DNA of 64,000 bases from the NCBI RefSeq assembly GCF_016654015.1, contig NZ_JAEPWM010000005.1, forward strand, positions 124,001-188,000, written 5' to 3'. This document shows positions 32,850-39,649 of this stretch, piece by piece. The first letter of the stretch is position 1, and each line of letters starts with the position of its first letter. The stretch is from Ramlibacter ginsenosidimutans. Lineage in GTDB: Bacteria > Pseudomonadota > Gammaproteobacteria > Burkholderiales > Burkholderiaceae_C. The notes beneath the pieces are model-generated. The model made no database searches and had not been told where the DNA came from. It worked only from the letters and a program-made list of their open reading frames with translations. The position numbers and the translations under genes are program-made.

Positions 32850-33737
32850 CTACGCCGCGATGCGGTAGATCCGGCGCGCATTCTCCACGAACAGCTGGGC
32901 CCGCTCCTGCGCGCTCAAATCCGCGACGCACGCGGCGAAGCCCTCGAAGATGGCCTCGTACGACGCGCACAGGCTGTCCACGGGGAAGTTGCTGCCGAAC
33001 ATGCACCGGTCGACCCCGAACAGCTCGATCACTTCCAGCACCACCCGCCGGTTGGCGTCCAGCCGCCATTGGTAGCCGGCTTCGCCGATGCCGCTGATCT
33101 TGATCGCGACGTTGGGCTGCGCGGCCATTCCGGCCAGCGCCGTCCGCCAGGCACGCAGGCCTTCCTCGCTGCGGTCCGACGGCATGCCCGCATGGTTGAT
33201 GACGATGCGCGTTTGCGGAAAGGCGGCGGCCACGCGCACCGCTTCGTGCAGGTGCCACCAGGGCGTCTGCAGTTCGTAGTGCAGGCCCAGGGGCTCCAGC
33301 CGCGCGTAGCCTTGCAGCCAGGCGCCATCGGTCATGCCGCCCGGAGGGCCGCCGGGCGCCAGGTTGGCGCGCGGCTTCTGGCGCACGCCGCGCACGAAAT
33401 CGAAAGCCGCCAGTTCTTCCAGCGTGCCGGCCGCGTCCGGCTGGTGCAACCAGGCCTGCCCGACGGCGACCGAGGGCAGCCCGCACTGTTCGCGCAGGGA
33501 TGCGATGAAGCGCATCTCACCCACCGGGTCCTTCGGGTTCCACTCGGCCTCCACGTGCACGCTGCCCAGCAGGTTGATGCCCGCCGTGTCGCGTCGGTAA
33601 TCGGCCGGCAGGTAAGGGCGCTTGAGCGCCGAGTGGTCGCCGTAGCGATGCGGAGGAAACCCCGCATCGTTCAACCAGGGGTAGTAGTGCGCTTCCGGGT
33701 CGAGGAAGTGGTGGTGGGTATCGATCAGGGCCAGCAT
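32850..33737 (-). CDS. Amidohydrolase-family (TIM-barrel lactonase-like) hydrolase
   Basis: A 295-residue metal-dependent hydrolase of the amidohydrolase_2 group, which includes sugar lactonases and 2-pyrone-4,6-dicarboxylate lactonase. The metal motif DTHHHF (residues 6-11) opens the barrel. VINHAGMPSD carries another ligand histidine, and MFGSNFPVDSL is the C-terminal family signature. It starts 5 bases after the stop of the ABC binding protein and is the last gene of the rpiB operon. Hydrolysis of a sugar-acid lactone would fit the ribokinase and RpiB neighbours. It is paralogous to the protein at 48173-49150. Confidence 0.88.
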   Translation of the reverse strand: MLALIDTHHHFLDPEAHYYPWLNDAGFPPHRYGDHSALKRPYLPADYRRDTAGINLLGSVHVEAEWNPKDPVGEMRFIASLREQCGLPSVAVGQAWLHQPDAAGTLEELAAFDFVRGVRQKPRANLAPGGPPGGMTDGAWLQGYARLEPLGLHYELQTPWWHLHEAVRVAAAFPQTRIVINHAGMPSDRSEEGLRAWRTALAGMAAQPNVAIKISGIGEAGYQWRLDANRRVVLEVIELFGVDRCMFGSNFPVDSLCASYEAIFEGFAACVADLSAQERAQLFVENARRIYRIAA

Positions 33738-33742
33738 GGCCC

Positions 33743-34549
33743 TTACTTCGCGGCGAGCCACTTCTCCACCACGTCCTTGGGAATGTCGGTGCCGTGGTAC
33801 TTCTTGAAGATCGCGTTCAGCTTGCCGTTCGCGTGGTTGGCCTTCACCCAGTCGTTGATCCATGCGAGCAGGCGCGGATCGTCCTTGCGCACGCCGATGC
33901 CCAGGTCGTTGATGCGCAGCACGAACTTCTGTTCCAGCTGCCGCTGCGGCGCCTTCTCCTGCATCGTCTTGAACAGCGCGCTCGACGTGCCCACCAGATC
34001 GGCCTGGCCCGTCACGACGGCGGTGATCACGCCGGCATCGTCGTCGTAGCGGACCACGTTGGCGCCCTTCGCGTTGTCCGTCAGGTCCTTGTCCTGCGTT
34101 GTGCTGCGGTTGACCGCCACGCTCTTGCCGGCGAGGTCGGCCATGCTCTTCACGTTGACGCTCTTGACGCCGCCCACCAGCGAGATCTGCGGCGCATAGG
34201 GAATCGAGTAGTCGACGATCTTGGCGCGCTCCGGCGTCCAGGCCAGTGTCGAGATGATGATGTCCGCCTTGCCGGTCTGCAGGTTCGGGATGCGGGTCGC
34301 GCCGACGGTGGGCACCACTTCGAGGGCGACGCCGAGATCGTGGGCAAGCAAGACGGCCACGTCGTAGTCCGAACCCGTCGGGTTCATGTTCGCGTCGGTC
34401 ATGCCCGATGGCGGGACCGCCAGGTCGATGGACACGCGGATCTTCTTGGCCGCGCGGATGTTGTCCAGGGTGTCGGCATGGGCGCCGAGGAACGCGGTGG
34501 ACAGGGTCGCCAGCAGCAGCGCGCGGCGGGACAGGTTCTTGAGGCTCAT
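33743..34549 (-). CDS. ABC transporter periplasmic binding protein, polar amino-acid type
   Basis: A 268-residue family 3 extracellular binding protein. It has a signal peptide (SRRALLLATLSTAFLGAHA). The domain then carries the typical IRVSIDLAVPPSGM opening, the GSDYDVAVLLAHDLGV motif (usual in amino-acid receptors) and an AVNRSTTQDKDL hinge. The ATG follows GGAGAC. Gene order (permease, permease, ATPase, binding protein) identifies one complete importer. The family usually binds polar amino acids or opines, which contrasts with the sugar-type kinase and isomerase in the same operon. Confidence 0.92.
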   Translation of the reverse strand: MSLKNLSRRALLLATLSTAFLGAHADTLDNIRAAKKIRVSIDLAVPPSGMTDANMNPTGSDYDVAVLLAHDLGVALEVVPTVGATRIPNLQTGKADIIISTLAWTPERAKIVDYSIPYAPQISLVGGVKSVNVKSMADLAGKSVAVNRSTTQDKDLTDNAKGANVVRYDDDAGVITAVVTGQADLVGTSSALFKTMQEKAPQRQLEQKFVLRINDLGIGVRKDDPRLLAWINDWVKANHANGKLNAIFKKYHGTDIPKDVVEKWLAAK

Positions 34550-34582
34550 GATGTCTCCGGTAGTTGTGGGCAGAACGAACTC

Positions 34583-35308
34583 TTACAGGCCAGAGCCGAG
34601 GAACTGCTGCAGTTCCTCCGTCTGCGGCCGGTCGAACATGTCGGGGCCGCCCTGTTCCCAGACGCAACCCTTGTGCATGAACAGCGTGGTGTTGGCGACG
34701 TTGCGGGCAAAAGCCATCTCGTGGGTGACGAGCACCATGGTCATCCCGCCGGCGGCGAGATCGGCCATCACCTTGAGGACCTCGCCGGTGAGCTGCGGGT
34801 CCAGGGCCGAAGTCACTTCGTCGAAGAGCATGACCTGCGGCTCCATCGCGAGCGAGCGCGCGATGGCCACGCGCTGCTGCTGGCCACCCGAAAGCTGCTC
34901 CGGGTAGCTTCCCGCCTTGTCCGACAAGCCCACCTGTGCGAGCACGCGTTCCGTCAGCTCCTTCGCCTCGGCACGCGTCTTGCCCTTGCTGTGTCGCGGC
35001 GCCAGCGCGATGTTCTCGGCGGCCGTGAGGTGCGGGAAGAGGTTGTAGCTCTGGAAGACGATGCCAACGTCGCGCCGCAACTGGCGCAGGTCGAGCCTGG
35101 CGTCGCTCACCTCGTGCCCGCACACCCGGATGCGGCCCTGGTCGATGCGCTCCAGCCGGTCGATGCAGCGCAGCGCCGTGCTCTTGCCGGAGCCGCTGCG
35201 GCCGATGATGGCGAACACCTCGCCCTTGTTCACGCTGAAGCTTACGCCGTCGAGGACCTTCAGCGCCCCGAAGCTCTTGTGCACGTTCTCGAGCTGGATC
35301 ACGCTCAT
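34583..35308 (-). CDS. ABC transporter ATP-binding protein, polar amino-acid type
   Basis: A 241-residue ATPase of the GlnQ/HisP class that would power the importer. Walker A is GRSGSGKST (about residues 32-40), the Q-loop is VFQSYNLFPH, the signature is LSGGQQQR, Walker B is VMLFDEVTSALD and the H-loop is VLVTHEMAFA. All are intact. The start is the ATG at 35308; a longer frame runs upstream but has no homology. About 95 bases separate it from the preceding permease gene. That gap is a low-complexity, purine/pyrimidine-biased stretch with no recognisable site. Confidence 0.94.
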   Translation of the reverse strand: MSVIQLENVHKSFGALKVLDGVSFSVNKGEVFAIIGRSGSGKSTALRCIDRLERIDQGRIRVCGHEVSDARLDLRQLRRDVGIVFQSYNLFPHLTAAENIALAPRHSKGKTRAEAKELTERVLAQVGLSDKAGSYPEQLSGGQQQRVAIARSLAMEPQVMLFDEVTSALDPQLTGEVLKVMADLAAGGMTMVLVTHEMAFARNVANTTLFMHKGCVWEQGGPDMFDRPQTEELQQFLGSGL

Positions 35309-35402
35309 GGGGTACCTCCCCCAGGATCCGTCCGCTGCGCGGACTCCTCCTCCCCCCTCCGCAAGCGGAGGGGGCGAGCGCCTTCGGGCGGCCGTGCGGC
35401 GC

Positions 35403-36074
35403 TCATGCCGCCGCGACCTCCACGCGATGGGCCACCAGCAGGCGGCGTTCGAGCTGCCGGCTCCACCACGACAGCGGGAAGCAGAGCAGGAAGTAGAGAC
35501 CGGCAACGAGCATGTAAACCAGGAACGGTTGGAAGATGGAGTTGTTCACCACCTGGCCCGCGCGGGCCAGTTCGACGAAGCCGACCACCGAGGCCAGCGA
35601 AGTGTTTTTGACGATCTGCACCATGAAGCCCACCGTGGGCGGGGTCGCGATGCGCAGGGCCTGGGGCAGGACCACCAGCCGCATGCGCTGCACCCTGGAT
35701 AGCGCCAGGCATTCGGCGGCTTCCCATTGCGTGCGCGGCACGGCCTGGATGCAGCCGCGCCAGATCTCCCCGATGTACGCGCTGACGTAGACGGTCATCG
35801 AGAGGCCGGCCGCCACCAGCGCCGGGAGGCTCAGGCCGACGATGCTGAGGCCGAAGTACGCCAGGAACATGAGGATCAGCAGCGGCGTGCCTTGCACCAG
35901 CTGCACGTAGCCGGTGGAGAGCCAGCGCAGCGACCGGACGGGCGAGATGCGGCACAGGGCCACGAGGAATCCGGCCAGCCCACCGCCCACGAACGCCATC
36001 AGCGACAGCACCAGCGTCCAGCCCGCCCCCTGCAGCAGGAACACGAAGTGGTTCGCGTTGAAGGCGTTGTTCAC
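35403..36074 (-). CDS. ABC transporter permease, polar amino-acid type
   Basis: A 223-residue inner-membrane permease of the HisM/GlnP class with about five hydrophobic segments. The EAA loop is EAAECLALSRVQRMRLVVLP (about residues 126-145). The start is a GTG at 36074, overlapping the stop of the preceding permease gene by a GTGA junction. With its partner it forms the heterodimeric membrane channel of the importer. The two permeases share the same EAAECLALSR motif but are otherwise diverged. Confidence 0.93.
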   Translation of the reverse strand: MNNAFNANHFVFLLQGAGWTLVLSLMAFVGGGLAGFLVALCRISPVRSLRWLSTGYVQLVQGTPLLILMFLAYFGLSIVGLSLPALVAAGLSMTVYVSAYIGEIWRGCIQAVPRTQWEAAECLALSRVQRMRLVVLPQALRIATPPTVGFMVQIVKNTSLASVVGFVELARAGQVVNNSIFQPFLVYMLVAGLYFLLCFPLSWWSRQLERRLLVAHRVEVAAA

Positions 36075-36754
36075 AGCGGCGTCCCCAGCTTGCGGCGGCG
36101 CGTGAAGAGCGCCTGGCCGGCGGCCCAGAAGGCCGTCCGCATCAGCAGCGAGAGCAGGAGGTAGAACACCGCCACCACCGCGTACGTTTCGAAGGAGCGG
36201 AACGTGTCCGACTGCACGCGGTTGGCGATGGCCGTCAGCTCCTCGGCCGAGATCTGCGAGGTGATGGAGGTGGCCAGCATGAGCAGCACGAACTGGCTCG
36301 TGAGTGCGGGATACACGCGTTCCGTCGCCGGCCTCAGGATCACGTGCCAGTAGATCTGCGCGCGCGAGAGCGCCAGGCACTCCGCCGCCTCGATCTGGCT
36401 CCTGTGGATCGATTCGATGCCGGCGCGCATGATCTCGGTCGTGTAGGCGCCGACGTTGATGACCATTGCCAGCACGGCGGCGAGGAAGGCGGGCACCTTC
36501 AGGCCGATGCTGGCAAGCCCGAAGTACACCAGGAAGATCTGCACCAGCAAGGGCGTGTTGCGGATCGTCTCGACATAAGTCGCACAGGCGCGGGCCACGA
36601 AGCGGTTGTTGCTGCCCCGCCCGATGGCGCAGAGTGTTCCGATCAGCAGGCCGAGCAAGGTCGCGGCCAGCGACAACCTCAGGGTCAGCCCGGCGCCGTG
36701 CAGGAACAGCGGCCATTGCGCCAGCACGCTGCTGAAGTCGAACTTGTAGGTCAC
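36071..36754 (-). CDS. ABC transporter permease, polar amino-acid type
   Basis: A 227-residue inner-membrane permease with the family opening LFLHGAGLTLRLSLAATLLG, the ETIRNTPLLVQIF motif and an EAA loop, EAAECLALSRAQIYWHVILR. The start is a GTG at 36754 that overlaps the ribokinase stop (GTGA). Tight coupling to the kinase shows that transport and phosphorylation are co-expressed. No regulatory site is visible inside the run. Confidence 0.93.
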   Translation of the reverse strand: MTYKFDFSSVLAQWPLFLHGAGLTLRLSLAATLLGLLIGTLCAIGRGSNNRFVARACATYVETIRNTPLLVQIFLVYFGLASIGLKVPAFLAAVLAMVINVGAYTTEIMRAGIESIHRSQIEAAECLALSRAQIYWHVILRPATERVYPALTSQFVLLMLATSITSQISAEELTAIANRVQSDTFRSFETYAVVAVFYLLLSLLMRTAFWAAGQALFTRRRKLGTPL

Positions 36755-37638
36755 GGCTCGCCCAGTTCGCGCAGATAGGGAATCGATGCCTGCGCACCGG
36801 CGCGGGTGACGCAGAGCGTGGCGGCCCGGATGCCCCGCATCACCGCGGCGTCCGTCGACTGCCCGGCGACGCGCGCGGCGCACATCGCGCCTATGAAAGT
36901 GTCGCCCGCGGCGGTCGTGTCGACCACCTGCACTTTGCTCGCGGGAAAGTGACGGCAGCCGGCGTCGTCGGCGACGAGCACGCCCTGAGCGCCCAGGGTC
37001 ACGATCGCCGTCGACGGTCCGCGCCGGCGCAGCGCTGTCGCCGCCGCCGCGGCGCTGGCGGAATCGGTCACGGTGACGCCGGACAGCTCCGACGCCTCGA
37101 TCTCGTTCATCACGAAGATGTCCACCAAGGACCAGAGTTCGTCCGGAAGCTGGCACACGGGCGCCGGGTTCATCACCACGGTCGCTCCCTGCTCGTGCAT
37201 GATCCTTGCTGCCAGCACCACTTCGGCCATCGGCACTTCGCACTGCAGGAGCAGGTACTGCCCGGCGAGGGCCTCGGGATCTGCCTTCAACAGATGGTTG
37301 GCGCCGGGGATGATGGTGATGCGGTTCTCGCCCTGGTCGTCGACCATCACGACCGCGACGCCGGTGCTTTCGCCCGCCGTGCGGACCTGGGCGACGTCGA
37401 TGCCATCCGCGGCCAGCGCGTTGCGCAGTGTGCTGCCGAAGTCATCCTCGCCGACGCATCCCACCATGGCCACGCGTGCGCCCTGGCGAGCGCAGGCAAC
37501 GGCCTGGTTCGCGCCCTTGCCGCCGGGGTTGGCGAGGAACGACAGCCCCTGCAGCGTCTCGCCGCCTCGCGGAGCGCGTGCCACACGGACCATGAGGTCC
37601 ATGTTCATGCTGCCGAAGACGACGATCTGCGGAGTCAT
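36751..37638 (-). CDS. Ribokinase-like PfkB-family carbohydrate kinase
   Basis: A 295-residue PfkB kinase. The N-terminal substrate motif is NPGGKGANQAVACARQG. The C-terminal anion-hole motif DTTAAGDTFIGAM has the catalytic aspartate near residue 246, with AAGD instead of the common GAGD. The length matches ribokinase. The ATG overlaps the GntR stop (ATGA), and its own stop overlaps the first permease. It would phosphorylate an imported pentose or related sugar or sugar acid, which the RpiB-type isomerase could then convert. Sugar specificity is not determinable here. Confidence 0.92.
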   Translation of the reverse strand: MTPQIVVFGSMNMDLMVRVARAPRGGETLQGLSFLANPGGKGANQAVACARQGARVAMVGCVGEDDFGSTLRNALAADGIDVAQVRTAGESTGVAVVMVDDQGENRITIIPGANHLLKADPEALAGQYLLLQCEVPMAEVVLAARIMHEQGATVVMNPAPVCQLPDELWSLVDIFVMNEIEASELSGVTVTDSASAAAAATALRRRGPSTAIVTLGAQGVLVADDAGCRHFPASKVQVVDTTAAGDTFIGAMCAARVAGQSTDAAVMRGIRAATLCVTRAGAQASIPYLRELGEP

Positions 37639-38405
37639 GCGCGCTGGGTGCTGCGCTTCTTGCCGCGCGGCTGCGCTTCCGCCGCCGCGGCATCCACGCG
37701 CAGGTTCGCACCGATCTCGAAGTGCTCCGTCAGGAGCGCATCCGCTTCGGCAGGATTCCTGCGCCGCACCGCGGAGAGGAGGGCTTCGTGATGGTCGATG
37801 AGATACGCATCCACCTGGGGGACGCTGGCGATCACCTTCCTGCGCTCCAGGTGGGACTCCCGGAGCAGCTTGGCGACGGCGGCGTAGACGCTGGAGAGCG
37901 CCGGGGAGTGGGCCGCCTCCACGAGCATCGAGTGGAAGTGAAAGTCCGCCGCACCGCCTCGGGCGGGATCGTCGATGGTTTCCTTGATCGCCTGCAGCGC
38001 CTGCGACAGCCGTTCGAGATCCGGCGCAAGGGCGCGCGTGCACGCCAGCCGGATCGCTTGCCGCTCGATGGCGATGCGCGCCTGCATCACGTCGTCCACG
38101 GCGCCTGCCTGCTGGGCGAGGACGAGGCCGAAGTAATCGGCAAGGGCGGTGAAGTTCGGCTCGCGCACCACCGTCCCATAACCGCGCCGGATCTCGACCG
38201 CTCCCAGCGTCGACAGTGCCGTCAGCGCTTCGCGGATGACGGGCCGGCTCACGCCCAGGGCGCTGGCGAGGTCACGTTCCGGAAGCAGCCGGTCGCCGGT
38301 CTTCAGGCGGCCCGACATCAGCTCGTCCCGCAGGAATGACAGGACGCGGTCGTATCCGTCCTCGGTGGCGTCGGCCCGTTGGGTGATCCTGATCGGCTTG
38401 TTCAT
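37635..38405 (-). CDS. GntR-family regulator, FadR subfamily
   Basis: A 256-residue regulator with an N-terminal winged helix (LKTGDRLLPERDLASALGVS then RPVIREAL, about residues 35-62) and an all-helical FCD ligand domain. That domain contains acidic/histidine positions (HFHSMLVEAAHS, DHHEALLSAV) usual for metal-dependent FCD sensors. It is the second gene of the rpiB operon, 13 bases after rpiB. A matching FadR-type operator, TGGTCTTACCA, lies before rpiB at 38996-39006, so it probably represses its own operon until a pathway metabolite binds. Confidence 0.92.
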   Translation of the reverse strand: MNKPIRITQRADATEDGYDRVLSFLRDELMSGRLKTGDRLLPERDLASALGVSRPVIREALTALSTLGAVEIRRGYGTVVREPNFTALADYFGLVLAQQAGAVDDVMQARIAIERQAIRLACTRALAPDLERLSQALQAIKETIDDPARGGAADFHFHSMLVEAAHSPALSSVYAAVAKLLRESHLERRKVIASVPQVDAYLIDHHEALLSAVRRRNPAEADALLTEHFEIGANLRVDAAAAEAQPRGKKRSTQRA

Positions 38406-38418
38406 TGCGGGAGCCGGC

Positions 38419-38949
38419 TCACCCCTGTCCGCTGCTCTGGGTCAGGGACCGGGCGGCTTCCCGCTCCAGGTCGCCGAGCTTCTCGACGCGCCGGCGGAAG
38501 TGCTCCTCGGTGCTGAACTCGGAGGCGAGGAATGTCTCGATGACGTCACGTGCAACCTGGGGCCCGATGATCCATGCGCCGATGCACATCACGTTCATGT
38601 CGTCGTGTTCGACGGCCTGGCGTGCCACGAACGTGTCATGGCAGACCGCCGCGCGGATGCCGGGGATCTTGTTGGCTGCGATGCAGGCTCCCGCACCGGT
38701 GCCGCAGAGCAGGATGACCCGCTTGACCTTTCCGTCGCGGATCAGGGAGATCGCGTTGCGGGTGACATCCGGAAAGTCGACGGGTGAATCCGAGTTCGGC
38801 CCGACGTCGATGATCTGGTCGCAGTGCTGCGCGAGGACACTGGTCACGAATCCCTTCAGGAGGAAGCCTGCGTGGTCGTTCGCCAGGCCGATCGCAGGCC
38901 ATCGTGGCACCGCAATCGCGTGCGGTGAGCGGGATTCGTCTCTGGACAT
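38419..38949 (-). CDS. RpiB/LacA/LacB-family sugar-phosphate isomerase
   Basis: A 176-residue isomerase of the RpiB/LacAB family. The GLANDHAGFLLK opening and the CGTGAGACIAANKIPGIRAA loop (containing the active-site cysteine and the glycine-rich phosphate site) are characteristic, followed by RQAVEHDDMNVMCIG. It is somewhat longer at the N-terminus than housekeeping RpiB. Aldose-ketose isomerisation of a sugar phosphate produced by the adjacent kinase is the expected step. It is the first gene of an eight-gene run ending at 32850, with the operator-like site 47 bases upstream of its start. Confidence 0.9.
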   Translation of the reverse strand: MSRDESRSPHAIAVPRWPAIGLANDHAGFLLKGFVTSVLAQHCDQIIDVGPNSDSPVDFPDVTRNAISLIRDGKVKRVILLCGTGAGACIAANKIPGIRAAVCHDTFVARQAVEHDDMNVMCIGAWIIGPQVARDVIETFLASEFSTEEHFRRRVEKLGDLEREAARSLTQSSGQG

Positions 38950-38995
38950 TCGGGGGCCCCTTGCGACATGCTGCAGCCCGAGAGCTGCCTTACCG

Positions 38996-39006
38996 TGGTC
39001 TTACCA
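38996..39006. promoter_or_regulatory. FadR/GntR-type operator upstream of rpiB
   Basis: TGGTCTTACCA matches the TGGT-N3-ACCA pattern known for FadR-subfamily regulators such as PdhR and LldR. It sits inside a wider imperfect dyad (CCGTGG at 38993, CCACGG at 39015), 47 bases upstream of the rpiB ATG. The GntR protein of this operon is the obvious candidate ligand. Confidence 0.6.
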
Positions 39007-39096
39007 AGGGTAGGCCACGGCGGTCCGCGTTGTCAACAGAGGTTGCCCTTGCACCCGCGAGTTCAGTCCGGGTCGCTTCGAGTAGCGAGAATGCGG

Positions 39097-39121
39097 GGCC
39101 GCTGCGGGTCGATTGCTGCCG
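39097..39121. repeat. Dispersed intergenic imperfect palindrome, copy 3
   Basis: GGCCGCTGCGGGTCGATTGC followed by TGCCG. It shares the GCTGCGGGTCG core with the copies at 26295 and 54268; the arms are degraded. Confidence 0.4.
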
Positions 39122-39286
39122 TAGCCACTCTGCGCGTACGACGTCTGCGCCCGGCCAGAGGCAGACTTGGATAGTGGAAAACCGATTCAACTGCCGGCCC
39201 GCCAGCGGCCTTTCTCCCGACCTAAGGGATCTCGTATGCGAGGGAGGAGGAAAGTTCTCGGAACGCAGCCGCCTGCGCCCGCAGGG

Positions 39287-39409
39287 CGCCTTCGCCTCGG
39301 AGGTGTCCAGCGCGTCGGCTCGCGCAGCGAACCGGATTGGCGGGTTCCCAAGCCGGGCAAGATCGACGATCGCCTTGGCAAGCTTCGCCGGATCGCCGCC
39401 GAAACCAGT
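39287..39409 (-). pseudogene. C-terminal fragment of an SDR-family gene
   Basis: On the minus strand this encodes TGFGGDPAKLAKAIVDLARL then GNPPIRFAARADALDTSEAK, the characteristic C-terminal segment of a larger SDR subgroup (usually GDPAK..., PP.R...GADA). No Rossmann-fold half or start precedes it, so only a relic of about 40 residues remains. The assignment rests on pattern memory of the family. Confidence 0.5.
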
Positions 39410-39563
39410 CAACGAAGCTGCGCGCCTCGGTGGACTACGCGGAGCGTCGCAACTGACACGCAGCTTCCAAGGCAACGAGCTTCTGAAGAACGGAATGTCT
39501 GCTTTGGGTTGCGGATTCAGCCGGTCGATGCAACACACTAGGCCGCCTCGGCCGCTCCACTTA

Positions 39564-39593
39564 CAGCCGCCGCTCCGACGGGAACGGCGGCTG
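39564..39593. repeat. Hairpin-forming inverted repeat downstream of the hybrid kinase
   Basis: A perfect 9-base stem (CAGCCGCCG / CGGCGGCTG) with a 12-base loop. It lies 57 bases past the kinase stop in that gene's direction. There is no T-run, so a Rho-independent terminator role is doubtful. It may belong to the intergenic repeat family. Confidence 0.45.
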
Positions 39594-39649
39594 CCCTGGG
39601 TCGAAAGGAGCTAGGGCCGGTTCACGCTATTCCAGGGGCGCGAAGGGCC

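Larger units (their letters stand above)
38950..39649. other. Large intergenic region between rpiB and the hybrid kinase
   Basis: About 700 bases without an intact gene. It contains the GntR-type operator (38996-39006), a decayed SDR C-terminal fragment (39287-39409), copies of the dispersed palindromes and a hairpin at 39564-39593. Confidence 0.6.
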
